A DNA stretch of 64,000 nt from Tubulanus polymorphus (GCF_964204645.1 NC_134027.1:16668485-16732484), one strand, 5' to 3'. Positions 11,500 through 22,139 are shown, counted from the stretch's first letter. Translations and numbers: made by a program. The notes: a model not told the origin generated them from the letters alone.

Positions 11500-11965
11500 A
11501 ATAAGTCATTCAGCACTGATAGTGGATGCAACAGCATCACGCCTTATCTCACTGAGCAACCAAGGCCGCTCGATTCAATTCCAAAAATATACAGTAGCGG
11601 CAAATAACCATCGCGATATTGCAATTTAAGACAAATAATGTGTAAATTTGATCATTGTTGTGGTGTTCAACGCATGGAAAAGATAATAAAGAGTTATTTT
11701 TCCCGAAGCGCATTACAAAGTGAATCTATCTGCCGAGTGCAGCAGGGGCTGCTACCACCTCATGAGTGCGCAGTCAGCGGGCAAGGCATCTTTAAGTAAA
11801 AACTTATCTTAGAATCTAGCCGAACCGATGGAATTTTACAATAAACTGTCAGTCAGCTGATTGATGATACAACATGGTTATTCTCAGCATACTTTACAAT
11901 GATATTTTCCTCCAATTAACAATTCTGGTAAATTTGAATAAAATAATGTTTATTGGTGATGTCGT
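11500..11965 (-). repeat. dispersed repeat R4 with tRNA-like A box, copy 1
   Basis: This matches 29895-30352 over about 450 bases, with shared words such as CATCACGCCTTATCTCACTG, GGCCGCTCGATTCAATTCCA and GATATTTTCCTCCAATTAAC. On the minus strand, TTGCTCAGTGAG near 11545-11556 resembles a pol III A box. The B box seen in the other copy is lost here. Confidence 0.65.
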
Positions 11966-13149
11966 ATCAGGGTTGGGTTGTAGTTTACCGTTTGATGTTT
12001 CGTGTCATCATGGTTTCAATTTTTTCAATTTTAGTAAAGGCATTCCTGCGCGATCACATAACTTACCTATACGGGGTTGCAGTCAAGAGTAGGCAAACCG
12101 TTCTACTGCCGTAGATATATGTATTCTGCCACTAAGAATTAATCCCAATTAATCTCATTGCTTCTAATAAGAGGAATAACAGTGATATTTATAGACTATG
12201 ATATTTATATACCGGGGTTACATAGATTTACGTTTTTCTATTCAAAAGAGGCCATTCCCCATTCTTTACTGCCAATGTCAATACGGACATATCACTACGT
12301 GATTGCTTAACCCCCTCTCATTTACCACAAAACTAACGAAAAAATACGATAGAATAACTTTTTGGGCCAATTAAAGAAAACCCGGCGACACTATCTTGTA
12401 GGGAATAATTGAAACATTATTTTGAGTCATTTTCAGCTGTGTCTAATGTTTTACGAGAACGGAGTTACAATTTGAAGTTACTTCGACGTTCTAATGAATT
12501 TTCTAACTATTCTCAAACTACAGTAGATCAGTTCGACATGAACAATATGTACGTGTGAGCGATATTTATTCGCCGGACAAAAGCGACAGTCCATGTTCCC
12601 TCGTAGTATCATTCTAATGGCAATTCAGTTTAAACCACGCCATATGAGAAAGCGCACAGAACCGACCACCCTGCTACGTACCCGTCTCATCATAAACCTT
12701 AGCGTCAAGCAGTAGCGCAAAAGAGACACAGAGGTCAACAAGACGAATCCGACGCAGAGGCAGGATCGTAACAAGTAAGTCGCAGCTAACGCTGCGTTCG
12801 AATTCAACTATACACCACACAATATTGGTCGACCTGTGTGGTGTTTTTAATGCGAATTAGAATTGTTTAAAATTCATCTGCATATTGATACAAATGTTTT
12901 TTTCTTCAAGATAATACCTGGCGTATGCATAATTAATTCCTTAAAATAATTAAAATCCCTTAAAGCTTTGAATAGCTTTTGTGATTTTCTTCATCCTTTT
13001 TAGCGTAAGTTGTCTGCGTATTCAAATTTAATTAAAGGCAATCTCAATCTAACAACTGTGTAGACCATCAACCTAGTTTAAATGATCTAAATGACAAAGA
13101 TTTTTCAACTTTTGACTTTGACCTATATCCAGCCGAATAATCTGGGAAA
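11966..13149. other. intronic or intergenic sequence with a possible 5' exon
   Basis: No coding exon is supported. The GC-richer stretch 12600-12790 ends in a consensus donor (CGTAACAA then GTAAGT at about 12774) and could be an untranslated first exon for the plus-strand gene at 14329-16499. That is a guess with no ATG to support it. Confidence 0.3.
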
Positions 13150-14230
13150 ATGTTTTGTTAGTAAACCAATCGATTTATTATATTACAACTTTACATTCAT
13201 AGCCTCGTAGCCAAAATCGATCTACTTAAAGTCAATATTAAAAAGTTTTTTACAAAAAAAATTGAACTACATATAATCATGTTGTGTGAGACATTTATAA
13301 ATGACCGAAACATAGACCTATATAATATCCCAGGCAATAATATTATACGTAAACATGGTCTGGTTTCTCTATACATTTTGTATCAACCTCGACAATAACC
13401 TAACACCTGCAACAATCTTGAAACCATCGGTAATTACAAATCAAAGCGCGGCTCTCATTGATAATTTATTTACCGGGGTATAAGTTTGAATCTTTGTGAA
13501 ACTTGTGACAGATGTATTCTAACCAATCATATTTCCGACCACTTGCTGTGTTTATTTCCTTACATGCGCAAACTCAATCTTTACCTTATAGTAAATGCAG
13601 CTAGAACCCGCCATTTAAACAGTGAGAAAATAACTCGAATCAACTTAAAGTTATCTATTACTGATTTGACTCATTTGGCAAACCTTAATGCAAATGACAG
13701 TTATATTTACCTGAACAAAACCATAAGCACTTTTATCGATCAAGTCGCTCCCAAAGAGTTTGGGAACGTACCGTGCAAAATCCATGGATCACTGAATCAA
13801 TAATTAAGGCATCAAACAAATGTGATCGAATGTATAGGAAAGGTTTAACTCTCGCCAGATCTGACAAAAAATACCAAGTTATGGTTGACCCTAAGAGAAA
13901 TTGTAGGCAAGAGCAATGATAAGACCACTATTACAGACTGCTTCAACATAAATGGTAAACTGTAATACAATCCGAATATCATTGGTGACTAACTCAACAA
14001 ATACTTCACTTCAATTGGTAAAACGTTTGCGGTGACCAGATCAGTAAACAATTCCATGAATATCTACCAAAAATGAATGAAAACACACAACATGTATTTC
14101 TATTTTCAACTGATAAAACTGAAATCACGAAACTCATTGAGCAACTGCCCAACAAGTCGAGCACTGGTGGGGATGATGAAATTAATAAAAGTCTATTTAA
14201 AAGAGAAACTTGATTGCCATGTAACCTTTT
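13150..14230 (+). pseudogene. decayed non-LTR retrotransposon (endonuclease to RT start)
   Basis: Scattered frames give an endonuclease-like core (LCETFINDRNIDLYNIPG, then IIRKHG), then SALIDNLFTG and NHISDHLLCLF, which fit the C-terminal part of an APE-type endonuclease. A linker with SNKCDRMYRKG follows, then ITKLIEQLPNKSSTGGDDEI near 14120-14190, which fits the region just before the RT domain. The order matches a CR1/Jockey-like ORF2. The frame is broken many times and the RT proper is missing. It lies in the HSPA14 intron and just upstream of the DUF4806 gene's first recognised exon. Confidence 0.65.
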
Positions 14231-14328
14231 TCATGTCACCATATATTCCACAATTCATGGGTATTTGGTGATGTTTTACTACCAGTATTCTGGCTATATT
14301 TAAGTGAAGATTTAAATATTTATTGCAG

Positions 14329-14412
14329 CACAACCACAGCCTAAACTCCTCAAACTCCCTGCATGGAAACGTAAAAATTCAGACACTGACTCCGAAGAAA
14401 ATTCCTATTTTG
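14329..14412 (+). CDS. exon of DUF4806-domain gene (first recognised exon)
   Basis: The acceptor tttattgcag precedes an 84-base frame encoding QPQPKLLKLPAWKRKNSDTD and a short acidic tail, ending at donor GTAAGC. It enters in phase 2 and leaves in phase 1, which joins correctly to the exon at 15115. The PKxLKLP motif recurs in the next exon. The N-terminal exons upstream of this one were not identified. Confidence 0.5.
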
Positions 14413-14689
14413 GTAAGCTTACTGAATGATATTCATCATACTTGAATGTTATGATGTATGAATTTATTTTGCAACTAAACTAATCTAATACTTGTGGATA
14501 ACCCGTGATAAATCACGGGACCAACAGTCATATATAATGATTGCCATAAACGTAGCACAGAGATTTTAGTAGGAATATGAATGACAAAATATGTAGGACT
14601 ATGTATCTCAGAGGTACCTCCGAGGCTACAGTAAGTAGGTTTTATTTACTATTATGAGTTATCTAATAACTGTTTTGTGACCTGCAGTT

Positions 14690-15010
14690 GTAACTGACAA
14701 CAGTGGCTCAAGTCAGTGGCCTTGCCAGCAGACCCAACCGATGCGCCAACTATGAAAAGAATGATCAATTTAAAAAATTTGGTAAATGGCCCAGACCCAA
14801 CCCATGCACCATCTATGAAAAGATTGATCAATTACAAACAAAACTGGGTAAATGGCCCACCACATAAGTTCCGGAATACATTTTCATCGGAAACCTCGAC
14901 CAAGCGTTAAAAGACGTCGAGATCTGCCACTGGGCAAATTTTCAGGGCGATACATCCAGTGACGGCGGCAGTCGGTACAACAATTCGGTATCATTATATA
15001 AGATGCCAAT
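14690..15010 (+). other. coding-like stretch with an internal duplication
   Basis: Within the intron, a 66-base unit is repeated with changes: it gives CANYEKNDQFKKFGKWP, then TIYEKIDQLQTKLGKWP. A further open stretch encodes EYIFIGNLDQALKDVEICHW, separated from the repeat by one in-frame TAA. It could be a skipped or dead exon. No splice signals convincingly frame it and I recognise no domain. Confidence 0.25.
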
Positions 15011-15114
15011 CCATCTAACTACTCTGATTTCTGGCTAAAATAGGATGGGTTTAGTCTAACTACCTTTTACTGTATTTTTCAATTTGCTGCATCTTAATCA
15101 CTTCTTTTTTACAG

Positions 15115-15315
15115 TTCCTACTAATGAAAAGATCAGCTTTTTTAAGCTACCAAAACCCCTTAAACTTCCGCCGCCAGCAAAGCGCCCTCTTCAGGTTAGG
15201 AGCCCTGTTCATGTTGGTAGCTCGTGCACAACATTTAGATCGCCCTCAACGAGCCCTGTTGCTGTTCCGAGCCCGGCTGCTGATTCCGACGACAGATTCC
15301 CATTAACTGATGCTA
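15115..15315 (+). CDS. exon of DUF4806-domain gene, proline/serine-rich
   Basis: Strong acceptor (cttcttttttacag) and donor GTAAGT bound a 201-base exon. It encodes KLPKPLKLPPPAKRPLQ, a Ser/Pro-rich low-complexity stretch with a VGSSCTTF block, and an acidic end. It is a disordered linker in front of the conserved domain. Phases 1 and 1 agree with its neighbours. Confidence 0.65.
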
Positions 15316-15393
15316 GTAAGTGAATGATTGTCGATTTTTTTATTTTGGTGACAATTAATACTACTTTTACTGCTAGACTTTTCTTTTTCTTAG

Positions 15394-15557
15394 CGTTTCA
15401 GAGAAAGGTGTTATATCTGTTAAAGGATATAAGAGACCTGAATTCGTGTGCGTTAAATCGTTTGAAGAGTAGTTTTTATCTGGAGCCAGTTAGTAGTTTG
15501 GAGTCTCTGAAAGAAATGGAGTCGAATTTAAAAGATATCAAATATAAAAACCAGTTG
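15394..15557 (+). CDS. exon of DUF4806-domain gene, start of the DUF4806-like region
   Basis: The acceptor tctttttcttag and donor GTATGT bound 164 bases. They encode a helical segment (FQRKVLYLLKDIRDLNSCAL), then FYLEPVSSLESLKEMESNLK. In DUF4806 proteins a helix is followed by a P-[LV]-x-[ST]-x-E-x-L-x-x-[LM]-E-x-x-L pattern, which this matches well. It ends in phase 0, joining the next exon at ...YKNQL. Confidence 0.75.
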
Positions 15558-15848
15558 GTATGTATTCAGGAATTCTTACATTTTGATAATACTTATAGGT
15601 AGAATATTGATTTCATGCATGTTGCAGAGGCAGTTACTGGTATAAATTGAAAGGCATGGAAGATGCTATCAAAATGTCATCATAGTTTCAACAGTCGGCA
15701 TTAATTAAGTAAAAATCCATCAGCTTACTTCTTACGTCATGGTTTACAATCAAATACAATAGAAAAATTGTTAGGAATGGCATATTTTATGCTTCCAGTG
15801 GTTAAACATAATTTTCTTAATTAGATTATTTCTTCATTTGTCATTCAG

Positions 15849-15913
15849 ATAGACCATCTGAACTCTGTCGGTGGTGCCGATTATCAGGATTATCTTAGAT
15901 GGTGTATGCAACG
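15849..15913 (+). CDS. exon of DUF4806-domain gene, central GG motif
   Basis: The acceptor catttgtcattcag and donor GTGCGT bound 65 bases encoding IDHLNSVGGADYQDYLRWCM. The [IL]-x-x-[IV]-G-G-x-[DN] motif is the most conserved part of DUF4806, which supports the family call. The domain's function is unknown; it is found in uncharacterised, often multicopy, invertebrate proteins. Confidence 0.75.
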
Positions 15914-16222
15914 GTGCGTATGAAATGGATTAATCTTTACGTTTTGATGGACATTTTCTTTGATTTGATTTCTGATTGCTTACAAATGCTGTCATGGCCG
16001 AATTTAATCTCCGCGAAAATAGGGGAAAACATGAATTACAATTTACATAATTGGGAATATACTGGTTTTTAGCATATGATCTTTAAGTTGTTGGAAATGC
16101 GGCATTAAATATTGAAGTTTTTGAAAAAAATGATCATTGAGCATTGCCGACCAATATTAAAATGGGGATGGTGTCTCTGGACCCCTACTTTCAGGTTCTA
16201 GTTCAAGTTGCGTACGTTGCAG

Positions 16223-16272
16223 GGCCAAGCTAGGTCAATGGAATGAGAATGAGAGACAGCGAGTTAAATTTA
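16223..16272 (+). CDS. probable short exon of DUF4806-domain gene
   Basis: The frame AKLGQWNENERQRVKF follows an acceptor gtacgttgcag, in the phase required by the exon ending at 15913. It fits the W-x(3)-[GK]-x-[KR] end of the domain. The donor used (A then GTGCAT) is weak and was chosen because it gives the phase needed for the last exon; without it the frame meets TGA six bases later. An alternative acceptor at 16194 leaves this frame in the wrong phase. Confidence 0.45.
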
Positions 16273-16356
16273 GTGCATGAGGGGTTTTGGATAATATGTT
16301 CCCCCGAGAGGTTCCTATTGATTACATCAATCTTACATTGTTGTTTTTTTTCATAG

Positions 16357-16499
16357 AATGCAGCATACAAAATTATGGACTGACTGAATTAAAAGTTGAT
16401 GAAACTATTGCTAGTCATCTCCGCTATGCGCCAGACCGTCGAGGAGGTGGTGGCAGAACACGTGCTGGTGACACAGATGATTCTGATCAGGCAACCTAA
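16357..16499 (+). CDS. terminal exon of DUF4806-domain gene
   Basis: After acceptor ttttttttcatag, the exon encodes SIQNYGLTELKVDETIASHL, an Arg/Gly-rich stretch and an acidic tail, ending at TAA 16497-16499. The continuation after the W-rich block fits the C-terminal edge of DUF4806. AATAAA lies 40 bases downstream at 16539-16544, a normal poly(A) signal distance. The gene sits on the plus strand inside an intron of the minus-strand HSPA14-type gene. Confidence 0.65.
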
Positions 16500-16538
16500 A
16501 TTATTAATTTTATAATTCAGATAACCAGGTTTTCTGAT

Positions 16539-16544
16539 AATAAA
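16539..16544 (+). terminator. AATAAA polyadenylation signal
   Basis: Canonical hexamer 40 bases after the stop codon of the DUF4806 gene. Confidence 0.6.
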
Positions 16545-16549
16545 GTTAA

Positions 16550-17750
16550 ATACAGTAAAGCTTGCTTAATTCGGATTTTTAAATTCAGATTCAATTAATT
16601 TGGATGAAGAATTGCGTCAAATTTTTATAAATGCGGAGAAGGGCAATCCGTAGTTATCTGAATATGGTGAGTTCTACTGTATTTCAATGACATCCTTTTT
16701 GGAAGAATTGAAAAGGATTCAATTTATTTTTTCAAAGACTTTATATTTATTTAATTCAGGGTTTTTACAGATCAGGGAATTCTAGATTTTGAATTTCTTT
16801 TTTAGCACGATACAGCCTGCAATAATGTGATGATATCTCGATGTGAGATTATAGACCGGTTTATCGGTGTTCGACTGAAACCAATAATTCTTACAAACTA
16901 AATAAACATTTAAGAAAACTGCTGTTTATGAAGTATGCAATATTTTCGTTACCTGTCTTTAATTCCCCTTCGATGTTTGCTCAACCAGGGGAGTCATATT
17001 TGGCATAGTCATATTATAGTTGTTATTATGGTATAAAGACTCGTCTTTATTGCAAAAAAACCAATTATCAGTAATAGTTGGTCGCCTTTGATAAGTTTAC
17101 AATTAGACTCTGAAACAAAGGTGAATATAAGTTTGCTCCATTCCATTTATTAATGCAATGGATGATAACTTTATTTGCGATGTTTCGATAAATTTTTAAA
17201 TTTAGTCTTGTCAATTAAATGAATGAATGTACTATACGAGCAAAATTCCTGAAAATGCCATAGTGGTGATAAAGGTAACACCAGATATCATATAGGCCTA
17301 ATTTCATCAGGGAATTTTTTTGCCATGGGTCAGGGAAAATTGGGGATGTATCAGGGAATTTTCCAATTTCTGATCTGTAACAACCTTGTTAATATTTCAG
17401 CAATGTTAAGTATTGCTTTGTTTTGTTCACTTGTTATATTTTTTCAGGGCAACATGTAATTGCATTTAAATAGTGCTGTTTATGGCGATATCATAGAGGC
17501 CCCTAACTTAATAGTGTCCAATGATGCTGAAATATAGGGTGCTCCAAAGCAAATTTCATTTTTTGAAAATCTAGGGATCTTTCTGGAGAATCGCCCTTTA
17601 TGTTTTATAATTTTTACGATAATTTAACCATTGTATTTAGTTCTGGATAAACACATAGTGGCTTAAGTTTTATTAGTTCATAATTGCTCCATGGTGACCA
17701 TTCTGAAAGCACTGCTGATTGTATGAGTGCACTAGAACTTGGATCAACCT
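16550..17750. other. intronic sequence, nothing recognised
   Basis: AT-rich DNA between the DUF4806 gene and the minisatellite, inside the inferred HSPA14 intron. I found no exon, element end or second repeat copy. Confidence 0.4.
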
Positions 17751-17758
17751 GAGATTAT

Positions 17759-18101
17759 TTTGGGTTCTCATTGTAACTCGATGGATCGTTTGGATTCTCA
17801 TTGTAACTCGATGAATCGTTTGGGTTCTCATTGTAACTCGATGAATCGTTTGGGTTCTCATTGTAACTCGATGAATCGTTTGGGTTCTCATTGTAACTCG
17901 ATGAATCGTTTGGGTTCTCATTGTAACTCGATGAATCGTTTGGGTTCTCATTATAACTCGATGAATCGTTTGGGTTCCTATTGTAACTCGATGAATCATT
18001 TGGGTTCTCATTGTAACTCGATGAATCGTTTGGGTTTTCATTGTAACTCGATGAATCGTTTGGGTTCTCATTGTAACTCGATGAATCGTTTGGGTTCTCA
18101 A
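17759..18101 (-). repeat. 30-bp minisatellite, possibly translated on the minus strand
   Basis: About 11.4 units of TTCTCATTGTAACTCGATGA plus ATCGTTTGGG, nearly identical. Because 30 is a multiple of three and the unit lacks stops, several frames are open. The minus-strand frame repeats the ten residues NENPNDSSSY (ORF 17755-18135). Six variant sites or clusters distinguish units: four are synonymous in that frame (AAC/AAT twice, TAC/TAT, GAG/GAA), one changes Ser to Pro and one cluster changes Glu to Arg. In the plus-strand frame MNRLGSHCNS, the corresponding changes are mostly non-synonymous. This hints at translation, but six events are few. No splice sites or homolog were established. Confidence 0.75.
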
Positions 18102-18259
18102 TGTATACCGTAGAGAAGAGGTTTTCTGATAACATATCACAAACATTTTAATGAATGTAGGTACATGTACAAGGCATCAGTAAGGTACAATGATACCTGC
18201 AACAACTAAAAGGATTCTGAATCCCTTTAGTTGTTGGAGGTATTCATTGTTTCATTGTT

Positions 18260-18580
18260 TGTAGCTTTTGAGTTGAATGTTAAGTTGATGATAAATGTTA
18301 AAAACCCACTATATACAAATTACTACATGTAGTTTAAAAATCACGAAATTATTAAGTCAAAGATTTTAAGGGACACGACGTTTCGGTCACACTCTAGAAA
18401 TCATCGTCAGGTGTCATGTGTCAGGTTTGACACCTGATGATGATCTCTAGAGTTTGATCGAAACGTCGTATCTTTTTAAATCTTTGACTTATTAACTTCT
18501 TGATTTTTAAACTAGTAATTTGTATATAGTGGGTTTTAAACATTTTATCTATCATCCACGTTTGAGTGTGGTTATTCGTT
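18260..18580. mobile_element. palindromic pair of PLE terminal repeats
   Basis: Two arms of about 120 bases (18300-18415 and 18425-18545) are inverted copies of each other, sharing AAACCCACTATATACAAATT, AAGTCAAAGATTT and ACGACGTTTCG. The same terminal sequence flanks the PLE at 34285-34871, including an outer CCACACTCAAACGTGG block. PLE terminal repeats can be inverted, so this is probably a PLE pair with no internal region. Each arm carries a hammerhead-like core: CTGATGA at 18434-18440 and GAAAC at 18460-18464 on plus, and CTGACGA then GAAAC on minus. Confidence 0.65.
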
Positions 18581-18957
18581 GATGAGTCTGTCATGTATCA
18601 TCATGCAGACACAAATGACAGAATAAAAAAGCTTTTATAATTATTCACGATTTGTTGAAATTCCTTTCTTGGTTAAATTCTCATCGATTATTTGCAAGTT
18701 TGCTGAATCTATGTGGTTACAACGTTGTATTTATCATTGTTTTAACAAGGATTCAATGGTGATTCGACATCTGATCTTTAACATAGTTTCCACATTGTGA
18801 TGTGATGTAGAAACAATTTTCAAATACAACCTTTAATATACTAGATGTCGACGTCGAAAAACAACATGTTATCAACATGGAAATGATATAGACGTGTTTA
18901 CTGGGAATGATTATTGAAAAAGAAAAAAATCTATTAGTCGCAGGTCAGGTCAGTTGG

Positions 18958-19065
18958 CTGGAAGCACGATTATGTAGGCCAGGACCTGAACTGTTGAGCA
19001 GTAGTTGGCCGACAGAACTTTTTAAAATTTTGAAAATTCTTTAAAATACGACATAAATTGTCCCT
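18958..19065 (+). repeat. dispersed repeat R5, copy 1
   Basis: This matches 35298-35447: both read GTAGGCCAG(G/A)ACCTGAACTG, then GCCGACAGA, then GAAAATTCTT and CGACATAAATTG. The second copy has an extra internal segment. Confidence 0.65.
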
Positions 19066-19068
19066 AAC

Positions 19069-19180
19069 CCCCCCCCCCTATCATTTTCTTAACGGATCTA
19101 CATCAATCCAAGAATGATAAAAATAGACCTCCAAATGGACCCGAAATCCGCAGATCCGCGGTGGATTTTCATCCCTGCCT
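19069..19180 (+). repeat. repeat R6, copy 1, starting with a C run
   Basis: A run of C is followed by a TTCTTAACGGATCT block and ends in ATCCCTG. The copy at 19916-20025 has the same order: C run, TCTCAACGGATCTG, GGAAATCCGG, ATCCCTG. Confidence 0.6.
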
Positions 19181-19279
19181 GCCACATTAGAACGAGTGCT
19201 CAGCTACATGCGCAGCTTGCATGATGTCATTATTACAGGGATGTGATTTCATTTTTATTAAAAATCCGGAACTCACCTC

Positions 19280-19372
19280 TTATTGCAGCGAAGCTCCAAT
19301 GAAGCGAGCGCCGTAGGCGTGAAGCATTGGGTGGGGGTCTGGGGGCCCTCCCCCAGGAAAATTTTGAATTTT
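19280..19372 (+). repeat. short dispersed repeat R7, copy 1
   Basis: GCGAAGC...GAAGCGAGCG, then GGTGGGGGTCTGGGGG and CCCCCAGGAAAAT. It resembles 24058-24125 (GCGAAGCGAGCG, GTGGGGGCTTCAGGGG, CCCCAAGAAAT). Confidence 0.5.
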
Positions 19373-19627
19373 CATTGCCCTGAGAGCGATTTTAGAGCAT
19401 TTCGGATAAAAACAATGTTCCTAATTCTAACCAGGAAATAGACAACTACTGTCTGTCACACCTACTCTCCGTGCGACGTTTTGGTCCGTAATTTCGTTAA
19501 TAATTGGTTTATCTACCTTTATTACGCATCAATTTGTTCAGTGAGGAATTCGCATTCAGAAATAAACAACAATTTTCACTAAAGTTGTTATTGTTTTCAT
19601 TTATGAGCGATAGTTTACTCGGCATAC

Positions 19628-19770
19628 GCTCGCATTATGCTGAAAAATCCGCTCCGTGGACGCTCGGAAACGTTACAGTGACGTCATCACCTGCTCATTA
19701 GCGTATGAAAATACAGGTGGCGCCACGTGACGGGCCATAAATGCCGTTTTTCAGCATTACGCGAGCGAAC
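19628..19770. repeat. fold-back repeat, arms about 25 bp
   Basis: CGCTCGCATTATGCTGAAAAA at 19628-19648 is inverted at about 19746-19768 (TTTTTCAGCATTACGCGAGCG) with one mismatch and roughly 100 bases between. The enclosed sequence contains a TGGCGCCAC palindrome and a TGACGTCA word. Confidence 0.7.
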
Positions 19771-19915
19771 ACTGTCTATTAATAGCTCGAGGGTCGTCAA
19801 TCGTCGTCGAATTCTGACAGCAGTGCAACCATCCAGCGCAAAAAAGACTTCTGATTGTCCGGTCTTGAACACTTTTATGGCTCATCGGTACCAATCGTCA
19901 GTCAGCAGAGTACCT

Positions 19916-20025
19916 CACCCCCCCCCCCCCACTTCTCTCAACGGATCTGTGCAAATCCCAGGGGGTCAATATTTTGGTCCCAAAGGCCGGAAATCCGGTT
20001 TAAGCCGGAAAAATCACATCCCTGT
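19916..20025 (+). repeat. repeat R6, copy 2
   Basis: Direct copy of 19069-19180, starting with a longer C run of about 14 bases. Confidence 0.6.
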
Positions 20026-20464
20026 TATTAGCCAATCAGATATCCTGTTTCATTTTAGCCTGGGTTTTTTCATTTATATTGCTTCCATGAAATTTACCTC
20101 AGCGATTATACAACGAGCAATCTGATAGGTGTCGCTAGTTTTTGTGCGCCAAAGCTGCGCATGTACCTGCACACCTGGTCAAGTGAGGCAGGGGTTCGTG
20201 CCGTGGCTGAGTATGGTTGGGGGATGATAATCCATGACAAAAGAGGTACATGGACATTTTGTTGTAGTTTCAACATTCAATAGATAATTTCTATTAGGAA
20301 TCCTAGCCCTATTCATTTATCTGTCAATTTCGGATTCTTTATAACCTCTTTCAAGGAATTGATATTTAACGACTTTATATCTGTTCTTCATTTGAACATT
20401 TTCCTTTCATACATAGGGCTTTGCTATATGGTGAGCTATTCTTACAGTTTCTAGGATGGCATGA
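20026..20464. other. nothing recognised
   Basis: Intronic or intergenic sequence between repeat R6 and the PLE fragment. No supported features. Confidence 0.35.
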
Positions 20465-21011
20465 TCAATAATCAAAACATAAATGCTTATCTGTGGGGTA
20501 AGAACATAGGTCTGTTATCAAATCACCGGTTTCTGAGTTAGATATATTCATATCTAAACTTTCTACAGAAGAATATGACCTAGCAGTAACTTTGATAAAC
20601 GGATGAAAGGAATTAAAATGGTCTATGAATTCTAACAGTCTCTTTTCTGTGAAAGCACATTGCAAAAATAGCAATTAGGTGTTTCCATAGCCTTGATTTT
20701 ATTTGAACGCTATTATATCTATTTTCAAATATATATGCATGAAAATATGTGTAAACAATGGTTTTAGTTTTGTACCAATAGCAGTACCCAATTTAAGGAG
20801 ATATGATTCATTCATCACCGAAGTTTAAGACATAAGATTTAAAGACCAATACCGTAGCCTTGCATATCACATAATGATCGATATCTTCAAATTTGATAGC
20901 ATCCAGGAATTGCTTTGAAGTTTCTATACCATCCAGCACTCTTTCACACATTTTTGTATGTATTAACCAAATATGGAGACCATCAATAGAAGCCTCTACA
21001 AGACTTCTCAA
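20465..21011 (-). pseudogene. Penelope-like element reverse transcriptase fragment
   Basis: The minus strand reads a palm-like segment (ORF 20808-21011) followed by GTAIGTKLKPLFTHIFM, the PLE counterpart of the GTAMGTK block, at about 20730-20800. After a broken stretch comes FTEKRLLEFIDHFNSFHPFI and then SETGDLITDLCSYPTDKHL (20465-20674). The E-x-L-L-x-F-[IL]-x-x-[FL]-N-S-x-H-P-x-I-K block followed by TDL-x(2)-[KY]-PTD is diagnostic for PLE RTs. The YxDD region between them is degraded. It may once have belonged to the same family as 365-870. Confidence 0.75.
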
Positions 21012-21069
21012 AATGACTAGATTATGTCAATAGATGAATGATTATGTCAATGAATGAAAAGCAACCGCA

Positions 21070-21105
21070 ATAGCCCACTGTAACCTAAGTCCTAAGTGGA
21101 TGAAA
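21070..21105 (+). repeat. possible decayed 3' hairpin of repeat H
   Basis: TAGCCCACTGTAACCTAAGT followed by CCTAAGTGGATG resembles the terminal hairpin of repeat H (11102-11134), with several changes. Confidence 0.35.
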
Positions 21106-21655
21106 ACCAACATTTCATACCACTAAAACTATATTGCTTTCAAGTAAATGTTCTATGCCATTTGCTGCTTAGTTTCCTCGTCTTATTAGAGTATATAGCA
21201 TTACTTCACCTGAGTTCCTTCATCTGTCTGTGGCTAAAATTCAATGGAACAGCCAATACTGCATCATCTCCATCTCCATCACCATGGGCTTGTGCAGTAC
21301 CTGGTGAAATAGATCAATGAATCGAATCTAATCAACCAGAGTCTTAAGGCAGATATGAAGAATGCCAACGGTTATCCATAAATTAAACCCAAACCAGCAG
21401 ACGGTATAGCAATTATTGGGGGGTTTGGGATGAAGACACAGAAAATGCCAAATTGATCTTTTTTAATCAAATAAGATGAAAACATTGTTCAACATGATGT
21501 TTTTGGCACAATTTCAGAGGGGGTTTCCTGCATCATGCAATTGAAAGAAGATATGATCTCAAGGAAGCAGAATACACGAAGTAATCAAACAACTGCAAGA
21601 TGATTCATCATACATATAGGCCTACGTGGTGACTCAAATACACACCTACCATAAA

Positions 21656-21895
21656 ACATAGGCTTACCTCGGATTGAAAAGAAATCATTATCAATTTTAA
21701 ATACCATACATTGTGTGAACTTGTATGGTGAACATAATATTATATATATTGTGTATGAACTATGTTAGACACCTCCCCCACAACATAGGCCTACCTGGAT
21801 TTAAAATGAATCATCACAATTTTATATACCTTTTACTGCGTGAACGTGTATGCTGAACAATATATTACATATATTGTGTATGATGTTTTTAGACA
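21656..21895 (+). repeat. two-unit tandem repeat, period about 127 bp
   Basis: AACATAGGCTTACCTCGGAT (21656) and AACATAGGCCTACCTGGAT (21783) start two units that share GAATCAT-type words, ATATTGTGTATGA and a GTGTGAAC/GCGTGAAC block. Confidence 0.6.
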
Positions 21896-21899
21896 ATTG

Positions 21900-22135
21900 A
21901 TTTTTGTAAATTAAACGATATTCAAGATTAAAGGCTGACTTTGAGTATGAAAGGCTAATCATCTGTCAGACAAGGCAGTATCTCATGGGGCTGTCAAGAG
22001 CTCCAGCGTGTTGAAACTGGTATTTCCCTAATATCTGTCAGTTAACCGATTTGGACCCTCCTTTTTGTCAAGGATGAGTGAGTGTAAACATGTAATATAG
22101 TCATATCTATGGCTTTAGTTTAAAGGTCAAGTGCC
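21900..22135 (-). repeat. dispersed repeat R2, copy 2 (inverted)
   Basis: Reverse complement of 2740-2960 with small indels. Confidence 0.6.
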
Positions 22136-22139
22136 CTCT

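Noticed and set aside
17673-18146. Alternative open frames across the minisatellite (plus MNRLGSHCNS, minus RTQTIHRVTM)
   Set aside because: Open only because the unit length is a multiple of three without stops; unit variants are mostly replacement changes in these frames.
19060-19080. C-run at 19069 and a longer one at 19916 as regulatory G-quadruplex sites
   Set aside because: They are the shared start of repeat R6 and no gene lies nearby to regulate.
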